Under the pieces are notes generated by a model. It was not told where the DNA came from, did not search any database, and worked only from the letters and a program-made list of their open reading frames with translations. Positions 42,747 through 50,177 of a DNA stretch of 50,230 bases are shown piece after piece (position 1 is the first letter of the stretch; each line of letters starts with the position of its first letter). The stretch is from Myxococcales bacterium (GTDB taxonomy: Bacteria > Myxococcota > Polyangia > Fen-1088), in contig PMCR01000155.1 of NCBI GenBank assembly GCA_003155465.1, positions 1-50,230 of the forward strand, read 5' to 3'. Both the position numbers and the translations under genes were made by a program.

Positions 42747-43940
42747 CTAGCTTTCCGTCGGGCCGGCTGCGTTGGGTTCCTCGTCCTTGGACCGTGCCCC
42801 TTGCACCTCCGCTTCCACCTTGATTGATCCGCTGTCCAAGAACACGCGCACACGGCCACTCGACGCCTCGGCGAAGGATTCGAAGGCAGCGTGCTCAATG
42901 TGGCGGGTCAGAACCTGTTGCAGACCGCGCGCGCCGGTCTCTCGCCTCAGGCTCTCGGCCACGATCTTCTGAATGACCGGCTCCTCGACCTGAAGCTCGA
43001 AACCCTCTTCCTCGAATTCCCGGGTCAGGCGGTCGACCACGTTGGATTTCAGGATGTCGGTCAGAGTGACCGCGTCCAGCGCCTCGAACGGCACGAAACG
43101 CGAAAAGCGCGCCAGCAGCTCGGGCAGAAATCCGTAGGCCTGGAAATTGGCCACGTGCTCGACCTCTTCCGCTGTGTAGCTGACGGCAACCGCGTCGGGC
43201 GCACCGCTGCTTTGTGGGGTGCGGCCAAACCCGATGGAATCGCCGGCGGCGCGACGGCGTGCCACCTGGTGAAAGCCGGAAAAGGCCCCGGCCGCGATGA
43301 ACGCCACATCGGCGGTCGACATCAGCACATGGTCGCTGTAGCTGGAATGGGTCAACTCCAGCGGCACCACCACCTCGGACGCCTCCAGCATCTTGAGCAG
43401 CTCGCGCTGTACGCCCAGGCCGGTGACGTCCTTGGTGGTCCCCGCGCCGGCAAACACGGCGTTGTTCTGCCCGGACGCGATCTTATCGAACTCGTCCAGA
43501 CACACGATGCCGATGGCAGCCAGCAGGGGATTGTCGTCGGCCGCGTGCAGAAGGCGGGTGAGGATCGTGCTCGGGTCCTGGCCCACGTAGCCAGTTTCCG
43601 AATAGGTGGTGATGTCGATGATCACGGTGGGCAGGTGCAGGATCTGCTGAAAGAGCAGCTCGACCAGAAAGGTCTTGCCGCACCCGGTGGGGCCGATAAG
43701 CAGGGTGTTGGATTTGGGCAGAAGGTGCTCTCGCTTGACCCCTTCGACGTAGATGCGCTTGATACGGCGGACGTGGCGGTAGGCCATGAGCGAAACCGCC
43801 CGTCGAGCCTCGTTCTGGCCGCGGTAGCCGAGCTCATCGAGCCGTCGGTAGATTTCACGCGGCGAGAGGACGGGCATCTCCTTGGCGAACCTCACCAGAT
43901 GCTCGAGGCCGGACCTGCGAGACTTCTTGAGCTGTTCCAC
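42747..43940 (-). CDS. ClpX-like AAA+ ATPase without zinc-binding domain
   Basis: 397 residues. The AAA+ core follows ClpX: Walker A GPTGCGKT, the pore-loop GYVG in ETGYVGQDP, Walker B IVCLDEFDKI, a VQRELLKMLEA segment, and the ClpP-docking IGF in SIGFG. Sensor-2 is RRETGARGLQQVLTRHIE. The N-terminal C4 zinc domain that binds adaptors in ClpX is absent, replaced by about 70 residues (RFAKEMPVLSPREIYRRLDELGYRGQ). The canonical RKH-type loops are not evident. Likely a ClpP-compatible unfoldase with a different substrate entry; no clpP or adaptor lies next to it. Confidence 0.82.
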   Translation of the reverse strand: MEQLKKSRRSGLEHLVRFAKEMPVLSPREIYRRLDELGYRGQNEARRAVSLMAYRHVRRIKRIYVEGVKREHLLPKSNTLLIGPTGCGKTFLVELLFQQILHLPTVIIDITTYSETGYVGQDPSTILTRLLHAADDNPLLAAIGIVCLDEFDKIASGQNNAVFAGAGTTKDVTGLGVQRELLKMLEASEVVVPLELTHSSYSDHVLMSTADVAFIAAGAFSGFHQVARRRAAGDSIGFGRTPQSSGAPDAVAVSYTAEEVEHVANFQAYGFLPELLARFSRFVPFEALDAVTLTDILKSNVVDRLTREFEEEGFELQVEEPVIQKIVAESLRRETGARGLQQVLTRHIEHAAFESFAEASSGRVRVFLDSGSIKVEAEVQGARSKDEEPNAAGPTES

Positions 43941-44013
43941 CCTGAATCAAGGCTAGCACAGGCGGTCGCACCCGTCGCGCTCCCGCGCCCATCCAACAAG
44001 GGGTCCGGGCTGC

Positions 44014-44053
44014 TCTGAATATGTCTCAGGCACTCTGAACATGTCTCAGGCAC
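44014..44053. repeat. 20-bp tandem repeat at the left edge of the toxin-antitoxin island
   Basis: TCTGAATATGTCTCAGGCAC (44014-44033) and the same unit with one change (44034-44053). The VapC stop codon lies inside the second unit. A related tandem array occurs at 46075. Confidence 0.7.
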
Positions 44054-44498
44054 CGCCCGCGCCCGTGAGCCCAGTGAGCGGGTTCAGCCATCGCAGACCC
44101 CCAAAACGGATGAAATCCGCGTCGGCCGTGTGTACGACGGCATCGTGCTCAAGGGCAACCGCGGCGATCTGTGCATCGGTCACCAGGTTGCCTGCGGTGC
44201 CGAGGCGCATGAGCAGCCCAAGCACGCGCTCGACGTGATCGGGCGCCGATTCCGGAATCTTCACTACCGGTTGCTCCAACCAAGATCTGACGTGCGCGGC
44301 TGCCTCCTCGGCGGTCATTGGGTGGCGGAAGGCGCGGGCGCTGGTGCTGACGCGAAGGAAACCAAAGACCACGACCTCGGGCATGATGACGATGTCATCG
44401 CCCGACAGACACGCCTGCCACCATGCCGCCGCCTTGTCGTGGAAGGGCGAATCGGAATCGTAGGTGTAGAGCAGCAGGTTGATGTCGGGGACGATCAT
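44046..44498 (-). CDS. VapC-type PIN-domain toxin
   Basis: 150 residues. PIN-fold acidic residues are seen in MIVPDINLLLYTYD, MPEVVVFGFLRVST (Glu), LVTDAQIAAVALEHDA and VHTADADFIRF. PIN toxins are Mg-dependent ribonucleases that block translation. The start ATG directly abuts the antitoxin stop (44499), so the two are one operon with likely coupling. Confidence 0.9.
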   Translation of the reverse strand: MIVPDINLLLYTYDSDSPFHDKAAAWWQACLSGDDIVIMPEVVVFGFLRVSTSARAFRHPMTAEEAAAHVRSWLEQPVVKIPESAPDHVERVLGLLMRLGTAGNLVTDAQIAAVALEHDAVVHTADADFIRFGGLRWLNPLTGLTGAGGA

Positions 44499-44762
44499 CT
44501 ACTTGTCGCTGCCTTTTGCCACTATGCCATCGGCTTCCAGGTCGTCGGCCAGCTTGTTGAGGCCGGCGGGATCGATACCAGGGCGTAACCCCATGGGCCG
44601 AGCCTTGATCGCGAAGCGCGGACGATTCTTGGGCAATGGTCTTGCGCCGAGCCCGGTGCGGATCGCATCGTTGAGCGTCTCCTTGAAGGACTTGCGACGC
44701 TTGTGCATGGCCAGACGCAACAGGCGCTCGGCATCCTTGTCCAGGGTTACCGTCGTCCTCAT
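44499..44762 (-). CDS. VapB-type ribbon-helix-helix antitoxin
   Basis: 87 residues starting MRTTVTLDKDAERLLRLAMH, a ribbon-helix-helix strand plus helix, followed by RRKSFKETLNDAIRTGL; the C-terminal part is the toxin-binding tail. It should neutralise the adjacent PIN toxin and repress the operon through the palindrome at 44767-44778. The -10 lies only 6 nt before the start codon, so the mRNA is probably leaderless. Confidence 0.85.
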   Translation of the reverse strand: MRTTVTLDKDAERLLRLAMHKRRKSFKETLNDAIRTGLGARPLPKNRPRFAIKARPMGLRPGIDPAGLNKLADDLEADGIVAKGSDK

Positions 44763-44766
44763 TCAT

Positions 44767-44804
44767 GCATCATGATGCGCATAGATGCTGCTGTCAAGAC
44801 AGCA
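44767..44804 (-). promoter_or_regulatory. vapBC promoter and autoregulatory palindromes
   Basis: On the minus strand TTGACA (44797-44792), 17-nt spacer, CATGAT (44774-44769). The perfect palindrome GCATCATGATGC (44767-44778) covers the -10, and TGCTGTC-AA-GACAGCA (44789-44804) covers the -35. Both suit RHH antitoxin operators. Confidence 0.65.
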
Positions 44805-44816
44805 ATGACTTTTTGA

Positions 44817-45179
44817 CTATCCTGCCGGACGCCTGACCCGCACCTTCGTGGGCGTCGCCACCACGAAACAGCGGGTCCATGTCGCCGCGTCGGGACTCGA
44901 CAGCCAGGCGGTCACGTAGTCTCCGATCCGCCACTGCTCGCTGTCATGCAGCCTGACCAGTAGTAACCCGCAATGCGTCCCAGGCGCAAATCTCCTGCGG
45001 TCAGAGAAATCGAGATCCTGAGTGACCAGAAAACGCTGCTCTGCCTGGGCTGCGTCCCATACAGCTTCGTCGCGCCGCCCGCCAAGTCCCTCGTCCCGCA
45101 CAGTGTCCGTGTCCAATCCAAGAGAAGCGAGGCGGCGACAAACAGTATGCGGAATGTTCTCGTCCAGCTTGATCTTCAC
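44817..45179 (-). CDS. DUF5615 PIN-like toxin
   Basis: 120 residues: MKIKLDENIPHTVCRRLASL, LDTDTVRDEGLGG, DEAVWDAAQAEQRFLVTQDLDF and GTHCGLLLVRLHD match DUF5615 (PIN-like, Mut7-C-related) toxins of the VapC45 type. Its start overlaps the upstream antitoxin stop by 4 bp (45176-45179). Confidence 0.88.
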   Translation of the reverse strand: MKIKLDENIPHTVCRRLASLGLDTDTVRDEGLGGRRDEAVWDAAQAEQRFLVTQDLDFSDRRRFAPGTHCGLLLVRLHDSEQWRIGDYVTAWLSSPDAATWTRCFVVATPTKVRVRRPAG

Positions 45180-45427
45180 GCGACCTTGACCTCGTGGGGA
45201 GCCGGGGTCGGGGCGGGAAGATCCTCACTGGCGGAGGCTGCGGCAAACGCAACAACGACGCGCACATCTTCGTCGGTCAGGCTGGGGAAATCGGCCAGGA
45301 TCGTGGCCGTCGTCTCACCATGCGCGAGGTAGCCAAGGATCGTCCGCACCAGCACGCGCGTTCCACGCACAACCGGCTGTCCACCGCAGATCCCTGGATC
45401 GCGAACGATTCTGTCTTGGAAGGTCAT
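45176..45427 (-). CDS. DUF433 family antitoxin
   Basis: 83 residues with DRIVRDPGICGGQPVVRGTRVLVRTILGYLAHG, the DUF433 winged-helix core, and a ADFPSLTDEDVRVVVAFA helix. Partner of the DUF5615 toxin; ATGA overlap. This is the second toxin-antitoxin module in tandem with vapBC. Confidence 0.9.
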   Translation of the reverse strand: MTFQDRIVRDPGICGGQPVVRGTRVLVRTILGYLAHGETTATILADFPSLTDEDVRVVVAFAAASASEDLPAPTPAPHEVKVA

Positions 45428-45555
45428 GGCGTCTGCCCCAATTCTTGGCCCGCTTTGGCCCGGCGTCCACTGTGTTCTTGTGAACGCCTGACGGCACTCG
45501 TCATCCCGCAGGCACCCCTACGATGGCTGAGCATCCGCTGAAATGCTTCATCTGA

Positions 45556-46008
45556 AACGCCTGGCAGGAACGATTCATCCTGACCAAGGAAGAGTACGAA
45601 GTTCTAAGATCGCAATTTGCGATCTTAGAGCCCGGTCGCGGCGGGCACCGGAAGTATCCACCCTACGTTTTCACCGAACACGGCGCCGTCATGGCCGCAT
45701 CGGTATTGAACTCGCCCAGGGCCATCCAGATGAGTGTCGATGTGGTTCGAGCCTTCGTCCGTCTCCGGGCACTCGTGACCTCGCACCATCAGCTTGCCAA
45801 CAAGCTGGGAGAACTGGAGAGGAAGGTTGCGTCCCACGACAAGAACATAGTGACGTTGTTCGAGGCCGTCCGCCGCCTGATGACAGCGCCGGAGCCACCC
45901 AAGCGGCAGATCGGCTTCCGAACCAAGGGCCTGCCTGCTACCCCAGGTGCGCAAGATCACCCTGCCCACCGTCGAGATCCTAGAAGCCGAGCTGAGAGAG
46001 CTGGCTGA
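45556..46008 (+). pseudogene. N-terminally truncated ORF6N-domain protein
   Basis: The frame NAWQERFILTKEEYEVLRSQ, GGHRKYPPYVFTEHGAVM, LNSPRAIQMSVDVVRAFVRL, QLANKLGELERKV, LFEAVRRLMTAPEPPKRQIGF follows the ORF6N phage-regulator family, but the N-terminal half (metal-free HTH-like part before FxLTxEE) is missing and a stop lies at 45553. An ATG at 45691 could start a shorter C-terminal protein. After RQIGFRTKG the sequence leaves the family; from about 45947 a different plus frame (VRKITLPTVEILEAELREL) looks coding for another 45 codons and may be a further fragment. Confidence 0.7.
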
Positions 46009-46508
46009 AACGAGCGACGTTGAGGGCTGGGCGAGGCACGTGTCCCGCGCGTGCCTCGTCCGTTTTGCCGCACTTCTGAATATGACTCTCTGAATATGAC
46101 TCTGGCACCCATCCAGCGGGAAAGGTGCCGCGTTGGGGCACCCTTTGTATCGCTTTCGGAAAGGTGCCTCGCTGGGGCACCTTTGGCGGGGCCACCGAGC
46201 TCAACTGGCAAAGCCGATCCTTCCGGAAACGCCCAGTAGAACTGCCGCATCCGCTTGAGGCCCGTGAGGTTGAATCCCTTGCCAAACCGCTGGGTGAGTC
46301 TGGTGGCCAGCTTCTTTAGCAGCTCGTCGCCATACGCCGCGCGCTCGGCTCCCTGCTGCTCGACCTCGACGATCTCGCGGCCGACAAGCCAGTATGCGTG
46401 AACCATCGCCGTGTTGACGGTACGCGCGACGCGCGAGCGCGCCGCGTCCAGGATGGCGGCGATGCGCTCAAAGAGGCGCTCTTCCGGTGGGGAACCAAGC
46501 TCGCTCAT
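45957..46508 (-). pseudogene. DUF1016 (YhcG-like) nuclease, N-terminal domain only
   Basis: From ATG 46508 (ATG 46541 also possible) the protein reads RIAAILDAARSRVARTVNTA, MVHAYWLVGREIVEVEQQG, YGDELLKKLATRLTQRFGKG, FNLTGLKRMRQFYWAFP, the DUF1016 N-terminal domain of PDDEXK-type YhcG proteins. Then the reading runs into the palindromic repeat at 46075-46184 and ends without the catalytic C-terminal half. It is a truncated gene whose tail is repeat-derived. YhcG proteins are linked to defence and DNA processing, consistent with an accessory island. Confidence 0.75.
46075..46184. repeat. Tandem 14-mer plus twin palindromes at the right edge of the island
   Basis: TCTGAATATGACTC occurs twice in tandem (46075-46102), followed by two hairpins with the same arms: AAAGGTGCC (46121-46129)/GGCACC, and AAAGGTGCC (46160-46168)/GGCACCTTT (46176-46184). 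The 14-mer shares TCTGAATATG with the repeat at 44014. Confidence 0.7.
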
Positions 46509-46612
46509 ACTCGGCGACCCGACCATGAAGGCCGCGAACAAGTCCTCGAAAATCCGAGAGCTGGAATTTCGAGGGCGATCTTGAGTCTCATGGTCTCTCT
46601 CAGGGAGAAGGT

Positions 46613-47302
46613 TCAGTACTTGATCAGATATCGCACCGCGGCGTTTGGAGGCCGGGTTTCCGCGTCACCGCCTGAAATAGCGTGACTGTGCGCACCGGCG
46701 CTAGGAATGCTAACGGCGCTGAAGTAGTAGGAGGCGCTGCTCGCGACGTGAAAATCACTGGCCGTGCCAGATGCGTACAAGTAGCCACCCCCTGCGTGCG
46801 TGTGGTCGCCATTCGTCGAGACTGACCAACCCGCCTGTGGCAATGCCGTCATCGCGCCTTCATACTGTCCAACTGTTCGATCCTTCTCCGCCGGAACATT
46901 GGTTCCAGATGCGTCCAAGCCACGGAGGAAGCGGCCTCGATAGTCTGGGAGGCCGAAGGTGCTCACCGCATCACCAAGTCCGAACGATACCTGGATTGCT
47001 GCGAAGAGGGCTGGATATTGAGTCCTGGAAACGAGGCTGCCATCGCATAGCAGCCATCCTGCGGGGACAACGGAGCCCGCGAACGCAACGACGGTTCCGG
47101 CAGGAACGGCATTCGCGCTGATGGCATTCTGGAGCGCAGTGAAGCTATCGTTCAGGTCTGTCGCCGTCAGCTTGTCGCCCGGATTGAAGGTTTTCACACC
47201 AGCGTAGACCCAGGCACCGATGGCGACGATGGCGATGGGGATGCCGACGAGAATCAGGCGGCTCAGCCAGCGAGGCAGTTCCATTTCGATCTTGATTCGC
47301 AT
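46613..47302 (-). CDS. Membrane-anchored phage tail-collar domain protein
   Basis: ATG 47302 has GGAG 8 nt upstream. 229 residues: a basic start, one membrane helix (LILVGIPIAIVAIGAWVYAGV), a short coiled NDSFTALQNAI, then a tail collar domain (GTVVAFAGSVVPAGWLLCDGS, YPALFAAIQVSFGLGD, FGLPDYRGRFLRGLD, and the terminal NAAVRYLIKY). Collar domains are trimeric receptor or fibre heads; here it is displayed on a membrane anchor, not in a phage operon. It is the last gene of a three-gene operon with the Gly-rich lipoprotein and the TPR protein. Confidence 0.85.
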   Translation of the reverse strand: MRIKIEMELPRWLSRLILVGIPIAIVAIGAWVYAGVKTFNPGDKLTATDLNDSFTALQNAISANAVPAGTVVAFAGSVVPAGWLLCDGSLVSRTQYPALFAAIQVSFGLGDAVSTFGLPDYRGRFLRGLDASGTNVPAEKDRTVGQYEGAMTALPQAGWSVSTNGDHTHAGGGYLYASGTASDFHVASSASYYFSAVSIPSAGAHSHAISGGDAETRPPNAAVRYLIKY

Positions 47303-47327
47303 GTTCTGTTCTCCGCTTGATGGCCAG

Positions 47328-48293
47328 CTATTGGCCCAAAACACATTGGTCTACGAAAGACTGGTCGAGGATGCATATGGGCGGGCAGAGGTTGGCGACG
47401 AAGGTTCCGCAGACTTGGGGCGCCATGCAGGTTCCACACGAACTGACGGAACGAAACTGGCCGCACTTGTCATTGCCCGAGATGGCGTCGCAGTCCTTGC
47501 CCAGGCGAAGGCACATCTGTTGATCCGTCTCGAAGCAGCCAGCGTCTGGACCGGTCTGCGGAGCGTCCGGTGCGGCGTCGAAATTGGAGCCGCCTGAACC
47601 GCCCGAGGCGCCTGAGCCACCGACTCCGCCGCTGCCACCGCCGCTGCCACCGGAACCGGCCCCTCCACTGCCGCCACTGCCAGCACTGCCACCGCCACCG
47701 GCACCACCCGAGATCACGACGGTGCCCCCTGCGCCGGCAGCGCCGCCACCGGTTCCACCACTGCGACCAGCTCCGCCAGAGCCGCCGCTGCCGCCACCGG
47801 CTCCGCCCACACCGCCACCATCACCGGCACCGCCACCGTCACCGACGCCCCCGCCGCTGCCGCTGCTCCCACCCGAACCGCTCGCATCGCAATTGCCATC
47901 GGTTCCGCCGCTGCCAACTGGGGCGTCAACGCTCGCACCGCCCGTGTCGGCGCTTGCCACGGCATCCGTGTTGCCCGCATCCTTGATGGCGCCGGCATCC
48001 TTTGGACGGCTGCCATCTGCCGAAACATCTTTCCCTGCCTCAGCCAAAGGGCCATCCGCGCCGCCAACTCCAAGATCAGGGGCAGCACTGTCCATCATGA
48101 TGATCGTGCTATCGCCACCGCTATCAGCGAGTGGTGCATTGATGCGATAACAGTAATTGTCGGCCCGGCATTCGTAGCCAGATGGACAGCCTTCCCTGCA
48201 GGGCAGTTTCCCGTCCTTGGGATGCGGATTGAAGCCGCACCCTGCCGTCAGCGCAACTCCAAAGAGACCGACAACGACAAACAGGCCGCGCAT
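47328..48293 (-). CDS. Gly-rich lipoprotein with EGF-like/Cys C-terminal domain
   Basis: ATG 48293 (AGGGGA 8 nt upstream) overlaps the TGA of the TPR gene as TGATG. 321 residues: lipobox VALTAGC, a small Cys-knot (CREGCPSGYECRADNYCY), Asp/Ala then extremely Gly-rich linkers (about residues 130-250), and a Cys-rich C-terminus (CFETDQQMCLRLGKDC, CGTCMAPQVC, CPPICILDQSFVDQC). Function unknown; 25 nt separate it from the tail-collar gene. Confidence 0.8.
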   Translation of the reverse strand: MRGLFVVVGLFGVALTAGCGFNPHPKDGKLPCREGCPSGYECRADNYCYRINAPLADSGGDSTIIMMDSAAPDLGVGGADGPLAEAGKDVSADGSRPKDAGAIKDAGNTDAVASADTGGASVDAPVGSGGTDGNCDASGSGGSSGSGGGVGDGGGAGDGGGVGGAGGGSGGSGGAGRSGGTGGGAAGAGGTVVISGGAGGGGSAGSGGSGGAGSGGSGGGSGGVGGSGASGGSGGSNFDAAPDAPQTGPDAGCFETDQQMCLRLGKDCDAISGNDKCGQFRSVSSCGTCMAPQVCGTFVANLCPPICILDQSFVDQCVLGQ

Positions 48294-49266
48294 CAGAATG
48301 TCCCCTGGGCTGAAAGCCCCGCAATTCCTGGTCCGAACATTGGCGTGACCCCTCTCGCTGCTTGGCCGGCGGCTGAGGACGGCCATCCCAGCAGATAGAG
48401 GACGGTTCCAGTTGCGAGCGCGCCGGCACCTACGCTGTAGAACACCCACTGCATGGTCTCGGCGCTCTTGCCCAGCGATAGTCAGAGACGGGCGCGTCCG
48501 AATTGGAGATCTTGTCCGAGAGCGAAACGGCGCGGGTGTAGAAATAGATCGCCGTGCCGATGGAGGCGAGCCCGGCCGCGCCGAAGACGATGCCCGCGAT
48601 TCGCAGGACGCGGCCTGAGGATGACGGTTCAGGGGCGGGGGTGGGCTGAGTGACCTCTGCAACGGAGGCGGCTGGGGCGAGCGGGGCGATCTCCGGAGCC
48701 GGAGCCGGTGCCGGAACCGAAACCGGAGCCGGGACCGCAACCGGAGCGGGAACCGGAGCCGGCTCCGGGACCGGTTCCGTGGCCGGCGCCGGCGCCGGTT
48801 CCGAAGTTGGTGCTCCAGCCGCAGCCGGGATCGGAGGTGGAGTGGGTACTGGCTCGCTCGGCCTCACGACTGGGGTGGCGGGCGGCCGATGCTTCATCTC
48901 CTTTTCCAGCGTCCGGATGCGCTTTTCAATGTCGCTGCGCTTGGGACTGTCGGGATTCGCGATGAGGTAGTTCTTGTACAGATCCAGGGCGGGTTGCAGA
49001 TCGCCCTTGCGTCGATATGCCTGTGCCAGGTTGAAGAGAAAGGCTGGATCGCTGCGCAGCTTGTAGGCTTCCCGGTACTCCGCGATAGCATCGTCCCACT
49101 GGCCAAGATCGAAGTACTTCGTCCCTTTCAGGTAGTGCTGGCGCGCCTGTTCCGTTGCTTCATCGTCGGCGCGTGCTAGCGATGAAGCAGAAGTCAGGGC
49201 AGCCGCCAGGCCGACGGCAACCAAGACCGCTGCGATCCGATTCCTGCCGGCAGAACGACTGCGCAT
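48293..49266 (-). pseudogene. TPR signal-peptide protein interrupted by a 1-nt frameshift
   Basis: ATG 49266 has AAGGAGGG 9 nt upstream. Signal peptide, TPR pair (YLKGTKYFDLGQWDDAIAEY, FLFNLAQAYRRKGDLQPALD), a Pro/Ala/Glu-rich linker of about 90 residues and a membrane helix (IAGIVFGAAGLASIGTAIYF). The frame then stops early, but at 48471-48473 (a run of three C, plus strand) one missing G moves to the frame GKSAETMQWVFYSVGAGALA ... TGTVLYLLGWPSS, which remains coding to TGA 48295-48293, overlapping the next ATG. Either a real frameshift or an assembly error in a G-run. The uninterrupted frame alone spans 48430-49266. Confidence 0.8.
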
Positions 49267-49426
49267 CGAGTTCGACCCTCCTTGAAAAAGGCGCGGCCGA
49301 TTGCAGCCGAAGTGCGCCAAGGTGTCGTCAACGATTCCGCGGCAAAGCGGTGGCCATCAGATAGCACATGGCGGCGGGGAACTGGATCGCTGTCCCCGCA
49401 CCGGCGACCGTGGCAAAGTAGGCACC

Positions 49427-49669
49427 ATGACGATGGTGGAGATTCGAGTTAGCGCACTCAACCGGCCCGCCACGGAGCGGGCCGCGCTGGCGCGCGACCT
49501 CATCGCCAGCCTGGACGCCGAAGACGCCGACCCGCGCGCGGACAGCCTCTGGGCTGCCGAGATTGAGCGTAGGGCGCGTGATGTGGCCGACGGCAAGGTC
49601 GCCCTGGTTGATGCGGACGGAGTGCACGCCGAGATCGCCCGAAGTCTTCGCGCGCGGACTGGCCGGTGA
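49427..49669 (+). CDS. Addiction-module antitoxin (TIGR02574/RelB-like)
   Basis: 80 residues: ALNRPATERAALARDLIASLDAEDADPRADSLWAAEIERRARDVADGKVALVDADG matches the small alpha-helical addiction-module component family paired with ParE/RelE toxins. Its stop overlaps the toxin start (GTGA). Confidence 0.85.
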   Translation: MTMVEIRVSALNRPATERAALARDLIASLDAEDADPRADSLWAAEIERRARDVADGKVALVDADGVHAEIARSLRARTGR

Positions 49670-49971
49670 AGGTACGCTACCACCCCGACGCACGGGCCGA
49701 ACTCTCGGCCGCGGTGGAGTGGTACGAAGAGCGTCGCCCGATGCTAGGCCAGGATTTCCAGTCCGAAGTCCGCCGGGCTGAGGCGTTGATCGGCCATCAG
49801 CCGGCCGCGTGGCCGCGCTGACCCGGGGTGCCCATCAATAGTGTGCGCCGGTTCAAGCTGACTCGCTTTCCGTACTGCCTGGCGTTTCAGGTGACCGGCG
49901 ATGACGTCGCTGTGATCGCCGTTGCTCATCAGAGCCGCGCACCGTTCTGCTGGCGGGCCAGGGCGAAGTAG
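49666..49971 (+). pseudogene. ParE/RelE-type toxin with in-frame TGA
   Basis: GTG 49666 begins VKVRYHPDARAELSAAVEWYEE, RRPMLGQDFQSEVRRAEALI, GHQPAAWPR, then TGA at 49819, after which the same frame continues PGVPINSVRRFKLTRFPYCL, AFQVTGDDVAVIAVAHQSRA to TAG 49969. The second half holds the conserved VRRFxLxRFPY and VIAVAH of the family, so the stop replaces one residue of an intact-looking toxin. It is probably inactive, which the neighbouring antitoxin would tolerate. Confidence 0.85.
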
Positions 49972-50177
49972 GGACCATCCCCGCCGCCATATCGCTGACC
50001 CTGACACAGCCGTGACTTCTTGAGCGATTCTGCCGCTAGAACAGGGCGCTCTCTTGGTCACGGCCATGGCCACGACCTCCTGCGGCTATTGGGGGATCAC
50101 TATCGCCGTTGACGGATCGGGCCTCGGCTGGGAGACTTGCTCGTTCAACCCAGCAACCGACCTTGGAGACCATACGA

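Noticed and set aside
46613..47302. Prophage
   Set aside because: Only an isolated collar domain is present, with a membrane anchor and operon partners of non-phage type; no capsid, terminase or integrase genes.
49972..50177. SAM riboswitch before metK
   Set aside because: No SAM-I, SAM-II or SAH consensus was recognised; a weak TTGACG at 50109 lacks a usable -10.
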